6,371 nucleotides of DNA from Deltaproteobacteria bacterium. Its GTDB lineage: Bacteria; UBA10199; JACPAL01; JACOUP01. The notes beneath the pieces are model-generated. The model saw only the letters and a program-made list of their open reading frames with translations, ran no database searches and had not been told where the DNA came from. Both the position numbers and the translations under genes were made by a program. Each line of letters begins with the position of its first letter. Position 1 is the first letter of the stretch. Positions 6,084 to 6,371 of this stretch are shown here, piece by piece. The stretch lies in contig JAUSKE010000199.1 of the NCBI GenBank assembly GCA_030649435.1, forward strand, positions 1-6,371, given 5' to 3'.

Positions 6084-6371
6084 CCTCAAAAGTTGGAAAG
6101 CCGCGGTACAAGAGAATCCTCCTCAAGTTATCTGGCGAGGCCTTCGTTAAGAAGGCTAGTTTCGGCATTGAGCCCAATGTTGTTGAAGGGATCGCGCGAG
6201 AAATCAAAGAGGTTAGCGACCTGGGGGTTGAGATCGCGCTCGTGGTGGGTGGTGGCAATATTTTTCGAGGGGCCCGCGAAAAATGGATCGATCGAGCGAC
6301 TGCCGATTACATCGGGATGCTGGCAACGGTGATCAATTCGCTCGTACTTCAAAGTGCGCTGGAAAAAAACA
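6080..6371 (+). CDS. pyrH: UMP kinase, N-terminal 97 codons (3' end outside window)
   Basis: Phosphorylates UMP to UDP with ATP in pyrimidine nucleotide synthesis; the family is hexameric, cytoplasmic and of the amino-acid-kinase fold, unrelated to eukaryotic UMP/CMP kinases. The frame runs to the right edge. Visible motifs are YKRILLKLSGEAF (10-22), the glycine-rich VVGGGNIFRG (55-64) and the UMP-site segment RATADYIGMLATVINSL (72-88). E. coli PyrH has 241 residues, so about 40% is present. The start is the GTG at 6080-6082, which overlaps the tsf TGA as GTGA; GGAG at 6069-6072 is seven bases upstream. No other start gives the complete N-terminal beta strand. Order and overlap with tsf match the standard bacterial operon, in which frr often follows. 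Confidence 0.96.
   Translation, partial: MTSKVGKPRYKRILLKLSGEAFVKKASFGIEPNVVEGIAREIKEVSDLGVEIALVVGGGNIFRGAREKWIDRATADYIGMLATVINSLVLQSALEKN

Noticed and set aside
1..6371. tRNA, rRNA, CRISPR array, insertion sequence or phage attachment site
   Set aside because: Looked for on both strands; no cloverleaf, regularly spaced repeats, transposase frame or terminal inverted repeats were seen.

Overview
The window looks like chromosomal DNA of a deltaproteobacterium-like Gram-negative lineage (Myxococcota, Bdellovibrionota or a related uncultured group). The evidence is a serine/threonine kinase with the HRDISPQN catalytic loop common in myxobacterial kinases, a non-flagellar type III secretion export protein, a base composition judged by eye to be near 50% GC, and the classical bacterial rpsB-tsf-pyrH order. 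Species-level placement is not possible from this sequence.

Layout. Positions 1-880 (minus strand) hold the N-terminal 293 codons of a Ser/Thr protein kinase; its 3' end lies beyond the left edge. An 81-bp divergent intergenic region separates it from sctU (962-2056, plus), the autocleaving switch protein of a type III secretion export gate. Next come two uncharacterised genes, here called A (2107-3006) and B (3071-4210). Aligned by hand, they prove to be diverged tandem paralogues that share a DPRYxxC motif, an LPT...WLxxAE block and a C-terminal helical region. Gene A has a DxDGDGxxD calcium-loop-like motif that B lacks, and it may be transcribed from its own promoter as a nearly leaderless mRNA. 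A 194-bp leader (4211-4404) with two mutually exclusive hairpins precedes rpsB (4405-5217). Then follow tsf (5217-6083, sharing one base with rpsB) and the 5' part of pyrH (from a GTG at 6080, overlapping tsf by 4 bases), which runs off the right edge.

How they fit together. The right third is a housekeeping operon: ribosomal protein S2, elongation factor Ts and UMP kinase, with tight translational coupling. The left two thirds look like an accessory module: a Hanks-type kinase divergent from an sctU that has no sctR/S/T next to it, followed by the A/B pair. By position, A and B are candidates for secretion-associated proteins (substrate, tip, chaperone or regulator), but nothing in their sequences proves this. 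The A/B family is the most likely undescribed element here.
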